DNA of 64,000 nt from Epiperipatus broadwayi (Eukaryota; Onychophora; Udeonychophora; Euonychophora; Peripatidae), in NCBI GenBank assembly GCA_028023455.1, contig JAQFVV010006830.1, positions 62,001 through 126,000 of the forward strand, in the 5' to 3' direction. Below the pieces are notes generated by a model that saw only the letters and a program-made list of their open reading frames with translations, ran no database searches and was not told where the DNA came from. This document shows positions 27,004 through 37,400 of this stretch, piece after piece. Every line of letters starts with the position of its first letter. Within the stretch, counting starts at the first letter, position 1. A program made the translations under genes and the position numbers.

Positions 27004-27484
27004 CTGTATTATAGTATATATAATTAAGCAATGCAAATAAAAAATGGAATAAAATTTAATAAGTCAATAGGGTTTATGGTATTATTTATAAAGAGAACAA
27101 GATATCTTCTATATATTATGTGTCAATCATATTTTTATTTTATAATCATGATTAATTCAGATAAAGCTGAGAATTTTGCTCTCCAGTTAAAATTATCTAA
27201 ATCCTGTAACCATTTTCTGAGTAATATATTAAATTAACTATAGGCCAACCATCTAAAAACAGTTTTAGGTTTCTTAACTCTGAAGAGGTTGTGATAAAAA
27301 AAATACATGAGAGATCAAATGTATCTGACAGATAATTCATTAATAGTATGTGCTAAAATGCAAAAATAAAAATACTGCAAATTTGTCTTTAAATCATCAA
27401 AATATCACATGATCATATTTCTTATGCTTATGTATAGTTGTTACTATTTTTCTTGCTTACACAAGCTGTTACAACAGTAGCATC
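27004..27484. other. AT-rich DNA with a block repeated at 28.05 kb
   Basis: No supported gene. About 30 bases at 27337-27367 (TTCATTAATAGTATGTGCTA then AAATGCAAAAA) recur at about 28046-28076 with one difference in the first part, both followed by A/T-rich sequence. The frame at 27031-27237 has no recognisable feature. Confidence 0.55.
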
Positions 27485-27876
27485 TCTCTCCAGATAGTAA
27501 TATAACACCAATCCTGGACAAAGGACGATGGTGGTAATGGTTATTACAAAACAAAGACATCAAAATGCATAGATACTGAACTAGGTTCAGATCTATATGA
27601 CTATACAAATGAATGAGCTTAGATTGAAAACCTTACTATGATTTTATATTGGAGTCAGCTTTTCAACTGACTAAAATAGTAAAAGGTGGCTACTGAAGGG
27701 TTGCATTACATTTAAAGATCTAGGTGTAGAGATCTCAGATTCAAAGCTCCTTACTAATGAAGGCCACAAGCTAGAAATTAGTTTTGAGATATTGGATGAA
27801 TAGGCAGTAGATAGGAATTTTATGTACAAACCTTCCTGAATCCATTGATTATTATGGATTGCACTACTCTATGGAG
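27485..27876. repeat. Foldback repeat family FB-A, copy 1
   Basis: Non-coding palindromic element. The right part contains AAGGCCACAAGCTAGAAATT, then ATATTGGATGAATAGGCAGT, and ends TGCACTACTCTATGGAGA. This matches the right arm of the clearer copy at 52984-53309. The left part is diverged but begins CTCTCCAGATAGTA, comparable with CTCTCCATACAGTAGT, and its inner section GAACTAGGTTCAGATCTATA matches the reverse complement of copy 2 near 51100-51130. There is no open frame, so a non-autonomous element is likely. Confidence 0.65.
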
Positions 27877-28554
27877 ATAATTGTCAGTTTTGAATTTGTA
27901 TTTATTATATTTATACAGCAAAATAGATAATTTTTATATTCATTTTTAATTACACTCTAGAAATTATTTATCAAAAAATATAAAAATATATAAAAGTCAT
28001 GGACAAAAAATATGTAGCAAAAACGGCATATATTCAAGAGATACATTCATTAATAGCATGTGCTAAAATGCAAAAAATAAAAAATAAAAATAAAAATTCT
28101 ACAAAAAGATATTCACTATTTTTATAATAAAATTCTTGATTTTTTAAAATGTATTTTTATTTGCAATATATAAATTTATTTTCACAACTGCACAAACAAT
28201 GACTTTGATTCTTGCAGGAGCTCTTAGATACAACTTACTATTGAATAAGACACATCCTTATGATATATTTGCTACATTCAAATTTATGTTTAAACATTAA
28301 TATTTAACATTTTCACATTCAAATGCACTGCTATTTATGATCTTGAAAATATGCACCAGCTATATGTAACAATATTTTAAAAAAATAGTTTGTTTGCAAT
28401 TATCAGATCAACCATGACATCCAGAGAAATAAAAATATTTAGCCCTCTTTCTCACTAAATTAAAAAATTTACCAATAGGTTGCAAACTTAGATGTTTCTA
28501 AGAGACATGTTTTATTATTATTATTATTAATATGTAAATATACATATATTATAC
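27877..28554. other. AT-rich non-coding DNA
   Basis: No gene. Contains the second copy of the roughly 30-base block described at 27337 (here 28046-28076), in a stretch rich in AAAAATAAAAAT. Confidence 0.55.
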
Positions 28555-28740
28555 TTAAGCTAGATGTAATTAGAGAGGATTTGAATACAGAATTTCAAGT
28601 TACTTTCAGTTATCTACTCCATTTTTATACAGCTGATACATATGACCACATACATATGAAGAGGATGATTTCCAATATATGTATTTTATGTTAAGCTAGC
28701 ATTCATCAGTTGGTTCAGATCATATATATATATATATATT
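28555..28740 (+). repeat. Foldback family FB-B, partial unit
   Basis: Matches the first part of the unit at 58970-59140 in the same orientation: AGAGAGGATTTGAATACAGA, TACTCC, ATATGACCACATACATATGA, AATATATGTATTTTATG, then GCATTCATCAGTTGGTTCAG. It ends in a short (TA)n at 28724-28739, immediately before a change to CpG-bearing sequence. Non-coding. Confidence 0.65.
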
Positions 28741-28771
28741 GAAGCGGAATCTGAGATTCAGATTGCGCTTC
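28741..28771. repeat. 31-base near-perfect palindrome
   Basis: GAAGCGGAATCTGA at one side pairs with TCAGATTGCGCTTC at the other, with a single G/G mismatch and a minimal centre. It lies exactly at the junction between the FB-B fragment with its (TA)n and the CpG-bearing unique stretch to the right. It could be a transposon end or an insertion scar. Confidence 0.85.
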
Positions 28772-29222
28772 ACAGCCCACTTCCAATCTTCCGCTACCAA
28801 CCTAAATTCAAACTCTATTCTTGCATACATATTCCACTCACTAACACATTTGTTTGTATCCTTTTGTTTGAGTATTATTAACTAACATATTTATGAACGA
28901 AGATATTGGCATAAATATCTGAATTTAAACATGCAAAATAAAATTAATAAATGTAGCATCTGAAAATTCGTATGCGCAATAGGGAATGGGGGATTAATTA
29001 TCACGGACTTATAATATCAAAATATATTATAATTTCTGTAATTATTTATTTTATAAAAGTTATAGTAATTGTTTGTTAATTGCAGCTCAGATATCTATAG
29101 ATATTGTAGAGACAAAAGTACTGAGCAAATATTTAGTGGAAAAGTTCGTTATATGTAATTTTATAAAATTGTGTTTTTAAATTATTTTTGCCATTAAACT
29201 ATACTTTTCTTTTAAATCCAAT

Positions 29223-29426
29223 ATGGAAGATGCGATTGTAATTAGTCAAAATTAATTAAAGGTGAGAAGCGTAATCTTGTATAATATTCTAACATAACTT
29301 TAATTAAAAGTTTCTCTAAAATCAAAAGTAGAAACTAAACTTAATTGATTTACTTTTGTTACAAACATTTTCTTTTATCAAAATTAATTAAAGTTTGAAT
29401 ACTTATCTAACAATGGCATCTTCCAT
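29223..29426. mobile_element. MITE-like element with 17-bp terminal inverted repeats
   Basis: ATGGAAGATGCGATTGT at 29223-29239 is the inverse of ACAATGGCATCTTCCAT at 29410-29426 with one mismatch. The total is 204 bp, non-coding and AT-rich. CAAAATTAATTAAAG is present twice in direct orientation inside, near the two ends. Size and structure fit a miniature inverted-repeat transposon. I could not define a target-site duplication, and ATGGAAGATG is too short to assign a superfamily. Confidence 0.55.
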
Positions 29427-30788
29427 CACAATAGGTAAAAGCTTGTATATGAATTCTTTTGAAAATTAGATTGCAATGACCAATCAGAAAGGGATTCCAA
29501 AAATACCGAGGCATGGAATTAATTACGAATTAATTGAGAGAGTAACTAGGACAGTCAAGGAGAGCAGTCACCAAGAAAGTTTGCATTCGTTAACTTCAAT
29601 GTGTACTGAGTAAATCTAAATCGCCTTTCTCGCCATTCGAGATGGCTTTCCCTGCAATCTGTGCCCATGGATCCCGATACTCATAGACTATACTGATATG
29701 CCTGTTTGTTAAATCATAAAATTACTACCTGCCTGAATAACTATGTTTGATAAACTAGATCTAGTCTCCGCGGGAATTGAAACCACCAAAAGAACCGCCA
29801 TGTGCTACAGAGGTAATCATTTCAAATGCTGCTAGACTCTTAAAGTTACCATGAATAATTTTAACTTTCACCTATCTATTACTTTAAACATTTTGTAAAT
29901 CTTTCATTTGTAAAATGTAATATTAGTTATGAATGAATTTGTAAAGTTCTTACCTTTTTGTTAATTGTACCTTGTTCTCTCTCTATATAACTTAGCTGTA
30001 ATCTCTCCTACATTAAACCTCTCCTGAATAATTATTAGTTCTTAATGTCACGTCTATGCAGCAATATTTTATTCTCATTATTATGTTTTATACTTTCAGA
30101 TACTAAATTATATGTCGATAATTTTTCCCCAGAATCGCAAATGCTTACGCTATCTCTGTTAGTAAAAGAAAACCCTCCTTACTTTTCAGAGGGTAATTAA
30201 CCTAGTAGTTTTGAAAACAAATTTGTTATTCTTAGTATAGCGGGTGCCTGCCAGTCTGGGGAAATAAAATCAGAATTTGATAATTATTATACAGTGTTAT
30301 TTTCTAAAACTAAGTCAAAATCTATTTTCTTAGAAATGTGTTTATTTGGTTAATTAAATAATAGCGCTAACTTCTAAAATCTGCAAATAGATTTATATGA
30401 GTAAAATTAATATTACTTTATTGAAATCAATAGCCACCACCGACTTTATATATATTTAATAATATGAAAAGTATTTATTTATTAAAGCATTCAAAACCAA
30501 AGATTTATATTTATACGTTGTGGAAAGTTTACGTGTAGTTTAAAATAATACATAAGGGGGGGATCGTTTAGTTCTCTGAGCTACATTATATTAGCATTAA
30601 CTGTAATTCTTCCCCATCCACGTAGTAATCAAATCATACCGGTACGAGGGGTTTTTATTCATAAAGATAGGCGATAATTATTTATTCCTTAGCTAAATAT
30701 CTATATATTTATATTAATGCAAGCGTTACGTGTATACCGGCCTTTCGTGATACATATATCTTTGTGCTTCGTTCATTTTTACTTCTAA

Positions 30789-30990
30789 TACCTAGGACAA
30801 GGTTTGGCAAACCTCTTTGGATTTCTTCAGCGCGAGATATTGTTGCATAGGGTTCGCTCTGGCAAAAGTCCAGCCTATGGCAATTCAATAAAGCGCCTTT
30901 TTAGTTGTTTATAACCCGACCCTGCCAACGTTTGCAGAGTCGCATTTCTTTAACGGTGAATTGAAGCGTCTTCTTAGATCTTAGAATAGA
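30789..30990. repeat. Unidentified CpG-containing block
   Basis: Higher-complexity sequence with TTTGGCAAACCTCTTTGG, CAGCGCGAGATATTG, AGGGTTCGCTCTGGC and CCCGACCCTGCCAACG. It stands out from the AT-rich background by composition and looks like the body of a dispersed repeat or a conserved non-coding element. No box A/box B promoter and no open frame were found, and no second copy occurs in this window. Confidence 0.3.
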
Positions 30991-31654
30991 TCGTTCCATT
31001 GCCCTCATACACGTACCGCTCTCCCATATTTCGTTTTTGTTAAAAGCCTATTAATTCTCCTAAACCGTACTGTTATGATTATACTAAATGGATTACCATT
31101 TTTTTATATATATTTCATTCGCACTTTCAGATACGACACTTCTGCTATTATTATTATTTCCCAAATTAGCTTCCCACACACGTTCTTATATAGCAAAATG
31201 CAAATATTAATTAAATAAAATTACCCTTATCATCCAACTGAATAAACTTACATATTGGTATGAATGCTGTTGTTCTTATTACTGGTGGATTCAAATAACT
31301 TCGGGTACTTTAGTCTAGCGCTATTATTAAAAATCTTATGTATCCCAGTCAATCGATAAGTTATTGACATATAAATAGCCGCACTAGAATAAAGCCATGA
31401 ATTATTTGTGATTGATGATTAAATATGTTCATTGTATAGTATTGTAAGGGAGGTTAATGTTGTCCAAGGGAGATAAACACCCATTTTATTGACATTGTAA
31501 CACCAATAACGTGTGCAATCATATATACTCCAAGTTGATTTAATAAATTTTATATCTTTCTAAATATGTAAGTCATTGTTTCATTCATTGAATAGAAATA
31601 ATTTTAATGTAATATCAAAAGGTTTAACTTACTAGATGATCGAAAATCGCTAAT

Positions 31655-31924
31655 TATAATATTCTAGACATGAACCAAGTTCGAATAAGAGTCTTTTTGT
31701 GTCACGACTTTGTGATGCCGGCGGGGTAGGAATAAATTAGATCAGTATCATTGGAATTGTTGCTCATAAGTGGGTAGATCTGGAAAATAGGCAAATAGGG
31801 CAGAGTTCATGAATGTTCCTGACTTATGTATCTTGCACAGGATTGGATTCGAGGTACTTTTGCCTAGATGCTAGATCTTGTTATATGAACAGACGAAACC
31901 GACCGGTACAATATATATATATAT
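31655..31924. other. Transition sequence without recognised feature
   Basis: Moderately AT-rich DNA including GTGATGCCGGCGGGGTAGG near 31710. No gene is supported; the frame at 31813-32076 runs across a (TA)n and repeat debris. Confidence 0.45.
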
Positions 31925-31954
31925 GCACACACATATATAAATATAATCAGTGCT

Positions 31955-32075
31955 CATTTTATATTAAGATAGCAAATCTTCAAATTTTAATGGACAGACA
32001 TCAATATTGTCCACTCTCCCACTCTTCAATCATCCATATCATTGAAAATCTGATGAAGGCATGTCCATTATTATA
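31955..32075 (+). repeat. Foldback family FB-B, inner-unit fragment
   Basis: Resembles 59165-59290. ATTAAGATAGCAAATCTTCA then AATTTTAATGGACAGACATC corresponds to ATTAAAATAGCAATTGCTTA then ACTTTAATGGGCAGATCAC. The later TCATTGAAAATCTGATGAAG corresponds to the part near the AAAGCCTTTGATGGA block. Diverged and non-coding. Confidence 0.45.
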
Positions 32076-32286
32076 ATAATATATGTAACCCCATTGCACA
32101 TGCAAATGAAGAATGGGATAGACTGAATATTAACTATCTTAACATGTCTAAAGACTTTGATAAAACAAGATTGTATAATGTATTAAGGATAATGTCAATA
32201 TCAACTTTATCAAAATTTTGAACATGATAAGATATATAACATTCAATCTATTCTGTTTTTCAATTTCATGTGCAATGTGGTCACAT
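32076..32286. repeat. Inverted pair of LINE reverse-transcriptase 5' pieces
   Basis: A plus-strand piece (about 32090-32200) begins CCATTGCACATGCA and continues to TATCTTAACATGTCTAAAGA, matching 33205-33280. It is followed by a minus-strand piece (about 32286 back to 32200) that reads, in reverse complement, CACATTGCACATGAAATTG then AGATTGAATGTTATATATCT. Both are copies of the start of the reverse-transcriptase fragment annotated at 33197-33634, facing each other. Each lies next to an ATT/AAT tract. Confidence 0.65.
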
Positions 32287-32296
32287 GTTGTTGTTG

Positions 32297-32390
<94 letters not shown>
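32287..32390. repeat. (ATT)n microsatellite
   Basis: Starts as GTT repeats and becomes pure ATT for about 90 bases. The leucine or isoleucine frames across it are artefacts of the repeat. Confidence 0.97.
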
Positions 32391-32929
32391 GTTTCAAAAA
32401 GAAACTTTATTGGGTCAAAAGGGATTTACATATTTCTAGGTTAAATACACATTTTTTATATTCATTGTTCTTTGATGGGTTTAGTTAAGTTGTCTATTTA
32501 AATAGGAGGGTTACAATTTTCAGAAAAATGACTGATTGATTATATCACTTTCGGTATTTTTTTCGAAGTGTTCCAAGTGTTCATAAGTCCTTTTGCTCTC
32601 ATCCCATCTCATAATTTTTGTTAGATATACAAATTGTCCTTGTTGGATACATAGATTGGCTTTTATATATTGGTTTTGGATCTAATTGTTGTTTTGGTAG
32701 TGATCAAGTGGCTGTATATATAACTGGGTGTGTTATTATGTTGACAATTGTGATGTACACTCTCTTGTGATAAAGGAATTATGTTGTTATATATTACTAT
32801 TATTATTATGTTTCAACAATAATGTTCATTAATCCTTTGGGTTACATGTTATTATATAACATTGATTGTAAAGGTTACAGGTGCAAATCTGGCATCATAT
32901 TAAAAGTTATTTACAATCACTAAATTAAA
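32391..32929. other. Non-coding DNA between ATT arrays
   Basis: No gene or recognised repeat. A short ATTATTATT tract at about 32794-32808 is followed by GTTTCAACAATAATGTTCAT, similar to the GTTTCAAAAAGAAAC that follows the previous array. Confidence 0.5.
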
Positions 32930-33196
<267 letters not shown>

Positions 33197-33216
<20 letters not shown>

Positions 33217-33634
33217 CTTAAAAAAACAGGATATATTGAATGCTATCTATCTTAACATGTCTAAAGACTTTGATAAAATTTATAATAACATTCTTTTTAA
33301 TAAATTAAACAACCTTGGTTTAGCAAATAATTTATCTTATTGGTTTGAATCCTTTATAAAAACTAAAACAGCTTTTGCTATCTCTCTTTTAGCAAGAAGA
33401 AAAGCTAGAAATATGAAATTTTTATACAAAGTCATTACCAAAAAAAAAAAAACATTCTTTCAAGACTTCATTTTTATTTTTGTCAATACGAAACTCATGC
33501 ATATAATTGTTTCTTCATTGAAATTTATGGATATGATACTTTCAAATTTCCCCTTTTTTTGTCTAATCAATACTTGCAATTTAGATCTTGTTAGTGAAAA
33601 CCTTTTCAACTTAATGATTTTTCAAAGATTTTAA
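33197..33634 (+). pseudogene. LINE reverse transcriptase fragment (CR1/L2/Jockey-like)
   Basis: A 145-codon frame. Residues 16-58 or so read AIYLNMSKDFDKIYNNILFN followed by KLNNLGLANNLSYWFESFI, which is reverse-transcriptase motif A and the following helix in non-LTR retrotransposons (the usual form is YLDxSKAFDxV, with L...KL...GI...L..WI.SFL). The first catalytic aspartate (YLD) is here N and the A of KAFD is D, so it is inactive. After about residue 70 the likeness fades, and motifs B and C (YADD) are absent. It begins directly at the end of the AAT array. Confidence 0.72.
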
Positions 33635-34087
33635 AATATATATATAATATTTGATTAGTGATTTTTTAAAAATTTCTTTTAATTCTTTTGTTATAATATA
33701 TACCTTTTTATGTGTAATCTGTAATTAGCGTTTAGCTGTAGTTAATATGTAAATTAAATGGAATTATTATCATTATTAGGCTTTTACAAACTTTATAAAA
33801 TAAAATGTTCAGATAATGCAAATCTCTATATTCACATACACCCCCCCCCCCAAATGTAAATAAATGGGCATTTACATGTCAGTGCAAATATAATTTTATT
33901 ACTATGAATAAATTAATAGAAGATACTACATGCAGACTAAAAAGCATAAATATACATTTGGATGCAGTGTAAATAAAATCTTTATGTTATATTTATAATA
34001 ATGAGATAGGAAATAAATTAAAAAATACTTTAAAGTCACATGTGTTTTCCTGAAGGTTTATGATGATGCTGTTTTAGCTGCATTTTT
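33635..34087. other. AT-rich non-coding DNA
   Basis: No gene. Includes a run of 11 C's at 33841-33851. Confidence 0.6.
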
Positions 34088-34352
34088 ATATTGGACTATT
34101 TCTATCATCTGATATGAGTATTAAATGTCTTTAGAAAAAATTAATTTTATTTAAATATTGCAAAAATATTCAACTGTTAGTTAATAGCACACCACACAGG
34201 TTAGTATATGCACAGTGTTTCAAGTATTATTCTCCCCTCTGCTGGTTGGACTAATGATGGTATTAGCATGGAATCCAAACCTGGTTTTTTAAATTATTGA
34301 GTATAGAATTTTAAGGTAACTCTCTAATGAACTGAGCCATCCTGACAAAGGC
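34088..34352 (-). mobile_element. tRNA-derived SINE (SINE-1), minus-strand copy at PLE 3' end
   Basis: Reverse complement of the copy at 36539-36810. Read on the minus strand it starts at about 34352 with the box A-like GGATGGCTCAGTTCATTAG, then box B-like CCAGGTTTGGATTCC, then the body TCCAACCAGCAGAGGGGAGA and the conserved end GATGATAGAAATAGTCCAAT. It is joined directly to the 3' end of the minus-strand PLE copy. The RNA polymerase III promoter is mutated. Confidence 0.75.
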
Positions 34353-35832
34353 AACTGTCAGTAAAAATTTCATTTACTTATCTATGAGGTTCCTTCTGAT
34401 TTCTCCATTTTTACTAAGAGCAACATTGATAAGTGGTTTCCATACATTATGTATAGTCACACTAGGTTGGCTTATGGGATTGTTTTCCATTGTCATATGA
34501 AAAGCTTTTTATTTTTTTTTCTTTCTATCTTTTTTCTCTATGCAATCTTTTTGTATTTTCTCAATTGATTAGACATATATGTTTTCTTCTAATCAACAGC
34601 TTGTATTGTTACAAGTCCTTCTCAATGAGATGACTAGTCTTACCAATATATGTTCTTCCACATACACATGGTATTTCTTATCATGTTTAGGCTTTGCAGA
34701 TGCTAGAATTCCTCATAGTGAGGTATGGCTCTGGAAAGCTGTTCTGATATTATGCTGTTTGCAGATTTGCCTTAATTTATTATTTTTGAAATGTATGGAC
34801 ACACTACAGTACCAATAATTGTTTTCTTGTTTTGATTATTCTTTTTGTTGTCTATTTATGGTTTTTTTAATAATAGTTTGTTCTATATGGATCTTTTTCC
34901 AAATTTCTGCTTTTGAACAAACTTCTTTTGCTCTGTTCCACAATAATAATATAACTCCATGATGTATAGACTAATTATTTTCCTGTAATGTGCAGGTTTT
35001 CAGTAAACTGTAGTTTTGATTTTGCCATGAGGGTGTCTTTTCACAAAAACATCTAAGAATGCCAATTTTTGTTCTTGTTCTGATTCTATTTGTGAATTTA
35101 ATTGGAGAGGATATGTTTTTGATGTGTTTTAAGAAAGTTTGTAGCAGTGCTTAACCATATGGTCATACAACAAATTTATCTATGTCATGAAGCCAAACAT
35201 TGGGTGGGTATAGAGTAGTTTTTATGGCTGTGGTTCCAAGTTTTTCCATGTAAATAATACTAATCAGGGGTGACAATGGCCATTGCATGATTTTTCTGGG
35301 AAAATTCTGTATTACATTGAAAGTAGGTTGTTTTTATGCAGAATGTTAATAGTTTCATTATACTATTAATAGGAAAAGCTGTTCTTGTTTTAAACTATTA
35401 TCACCATTTAATCTTTTTCTTACAATAAACAATGCTTCTTCGTATGGGACATACATACATAAACTTTCCACATCAAAGTTTACTAGTTAGTCAGTTCTTT
35501 CAATTTTCATGTTCTTGATTAATTCTACAAAGTATCTAGAATCCCTGACAAAGGACTGGGTCTTGTATGACAAAAGACTTAGAACTTTGAAGAAAAAATC
35601 TTGACAAATGCAAGATGAATTTTTTGAACTAACAATAGGTTTTAATGGAATATTAGATAGACCATAAAGATGAGGAATTTTGCTAAAATATGATGTTATT
35701 TTACTTTTTTCTAAATCAGTGAAGTACATGTGATGCTTTCTGAGTAATGCTTTTAACTAAAGATGTATGGATTATGTATTTTCCTGTATGTGTGAGTTTT
35801 TGGTCAACTGTAATTTCGGTTTTGCCAGAAAC
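34353..35832 (-). pseudogene. Penelope-like element: reverse transcriptase and GIY-YIG (PLE-3, long arm)
   Basis: Read from right to left. At 35729-35487 is the PLE reverse-transcriptase start, with PHLYGLSNIPLKPIVSS (PLE proteins typically have LYGLPKIHK...PLRPIVSS) and later SFVRDSRYFVELI. Downstream, broken by stops, come FDVESLCMYVP (motif A region, about 35450), QWPLSPLISIIYME (motif B, about 35290) and WLHDIDKFVV, the decayed catalytic W.RYVDD.F. A linker follows. Near 34690-34640 the GIY-YIG nuclease begins with IPCVCGRTYIGKTSH. At the right end, about 35750-35832 repeats in the same orientation a segment found at 34953-35033 (TATTTTCCTGTA...TTTTGCCA), so the start is rearranged. The N-terminus and true 5' end are missing, and the copy is inactive. 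Confidence 0.85.
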
Positions 35833-35844
35833 AGAAAACACAAA

Positions 35845-36538
35845 ATTATACCATCACTATAGAACAAAGCAAAAGAAGTTTGTTCAAAAACCAATGATTT
35901 GGAAAAAGATCTATATAGAACAAACTCTTATGAAAATGGTTATCTACCAGCTGTCATCAAGAAAACCATAAATAGACAACAAAAAGTACCATCAAAAGAA
36001 AAAAAAAATTGGTATTGTAGGATAGCCATACATTCCAAAAAATAGCCAATAAATTAAGGAAAATCTATAATCAGTATAACATCAGAACAGTTTTCCAGAG
36101 CAATATCACACTCCAAGGAATTCTAACACCTACAAAGTCTAAACTTGAAATGCTGAAAAGAAAAACCTGCATCTGTGAAATACCATATAAATGTGGAAGA
36201 ACATATATTGGTGAAGCCAGTCATCCCATTGAAATGCACTTGCAAAGAACACAAACTGGTGGTTAGAAGAGAGAAACAGATGTGTCTAAGGTAGGAGACT
36301 ATGTGTGTGCCAATGAACATATGTTCAATTGGTAAAATACAAAAAGATTGGATAGAGAAGAAAAGGTACAAAAAATTTAAACTGTTCACATGACAATGAC
36401 AAACAATCCCATAAGCCAACCTAGTGTGTCATACATAAGACTGAAAACCACTAATCAATCTTGCTCTTAGAAAATAGTGGATAAATCAAGAGGAACTTTA
36501 TAAATAAGTATATGAAATTTCAACAGACTATTATCTTT
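35845..36538 (+). pseudogene. Penelope-like element 3' part, inverted partner (PLE-3, short arm)
   Basis: Matches the reverse complement of about 34353-34965. GAACAAAGCAAAAGAAGTTT opens it, followed by the linker. At about 36168-36230 the nuclease start reads CEIPYKCGRTYIGEASHPIE, and AGGAACTTTATAAATAAGTA lies near the end. It lacks reverse transcriptase altogether. Together with the long arm it forms a head-to-head inverted duplication. The two copies differ at many positions, so the duplication is not recent or the copies were already distinct. Tandem or inverted partial copies flanking a PLE are a known feature of this class. Confidence 0.85.
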
Positions 36539-36810
36539 GGCAGAATGGCTCAGTTGATTAAGGCATTATCTTAAAATTCAATACTCAAGAATATAAGGAT
36601 CCAGGTTCAAATCCCATGCTAGTATTGTAACTGGTCAGATCAGCAATATCTGAAAAAGAGGGGATGATAATACCTTTCAAAAGGTTATGTATATAGTAAC
36701 ATGTATGATGGGCTATAACCAACAGTTGAATGTATTTCAGATATTTGAATAAAGTTAAATTTTTCTAGACATTTAAATCTCATATTAGATGATGGAAATA
36801 GTCCGATATA
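36539..36810 (+). mobile_element. tRNA-derived SINE (SINE-1), best preserved copy
   Basis: Starts GGCAGAATGGCTCAGTTGAT, continuing TAAGG (box A of tRNA genes), and has CCAGGTTCAAATCCCATG about 55 bases later (box B, canonical GGTTCAAATCC). A body with GTCAGATCAGCAATATCTGA and GAGGGGATGATAATACC follows, and a 3' end with ATTAGATGATGGAAATAGTC. Other copies are at 34088-34352, 48790-48960, 48957-49180 and 57440-57695. The head follows the PLE 3' end with no spacer, exactly as in the minus-strand arm. RNA polymerase III transcription is expected for the family, and movement would depend on a partner reverse transcriptase. Confidence 0.82.
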
Positions 36811-37272
36811 AAAAATACATCTAAAGTCACATTCTATAAAATTCTAATACACCTAATGCTGAGTGTACAAAAAGGTACTCAGTAAATTATGCTCTTTGGA
36901 GCTAATTAAGCAGGTCAGACATTATGCAATTAAAACAGTTATGCAAAGAAAAAAACTGCAGAATTAGCCATGAATGTGTTCAGTAATAATGGAAATGTTT
37001 TAGTGCTCACTGAGAAAAATCATACAAAAAGATGTGGTGCATGAGAAAATGCAAAAACATTTTCTAATTTGTAATTGCTTTTGAATTTAAAATTTGAACA
37101 ACTAACAAGCTAGCTATTTGTTATACTGAATATATACATTTTGGTGATATATATAAAGATTTACTAAATTTTGTTGTTAAATTTTCTCCTTGGTATTATA
37201 TACATATTGTTAATAACATCTTTAGACAGCTTTATAACAGATAAATGACAGTATTGCCTCTGAATATAACAG

Positions 37273-37400
37273 TGCAAAGTACATTATTACAGAGAAATCA
37301 GTTATATATATATATATAACCTTCAAAAAAATCCATTGCAAAGTACATTATTACAGAGAAATCAGTTATATATATATATATAACCTTCAAAAAAATCCAT
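37273..37400. repeat. Exact 64-bp tandem duplication
   Basis: The 64-bp block starting TGCAAAGTACATTATTACAG and containing a short (TA)n is present twice, at 37273-37336 and 37337-37400, without visible differences. This is recent local duplication in non-coding DNA. Confidence 0.96.

Larger units (their letters stand above)
28772..31654. other. CpG-bearing, mostly unique non-coding stretch
   Basis: About 2.9 kb with visibly more CpG and fewer simple repeats than its surroundings. Examples are TCTCGCCATTCGAGATGG near 29630, TCTCCGCGGGAATTG near 29765 and CCGGTACGAGGGG near 30639. No open frame long enough to be an exon was recognised. Possible meanings are an unmethylated regulatory region, low-repeat intron DNA, or DNA of different origin. 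A MITE-like inverted repeat (29223-29426) and an unidentified block (30789-30990) lie within it. Confidence 0.5.

Noticed and set aside
32050-32085. CTGATGA near 32050 as a hammerhead ribozyme core
   Set aside because: No GAAA with a closing stem follows at the required distance.
34579-34818. 79-codon plus-strand frame
   Set aside because: Antisense shadow of the minus-strand Penelope nuclease, whose reading explains the sequence.
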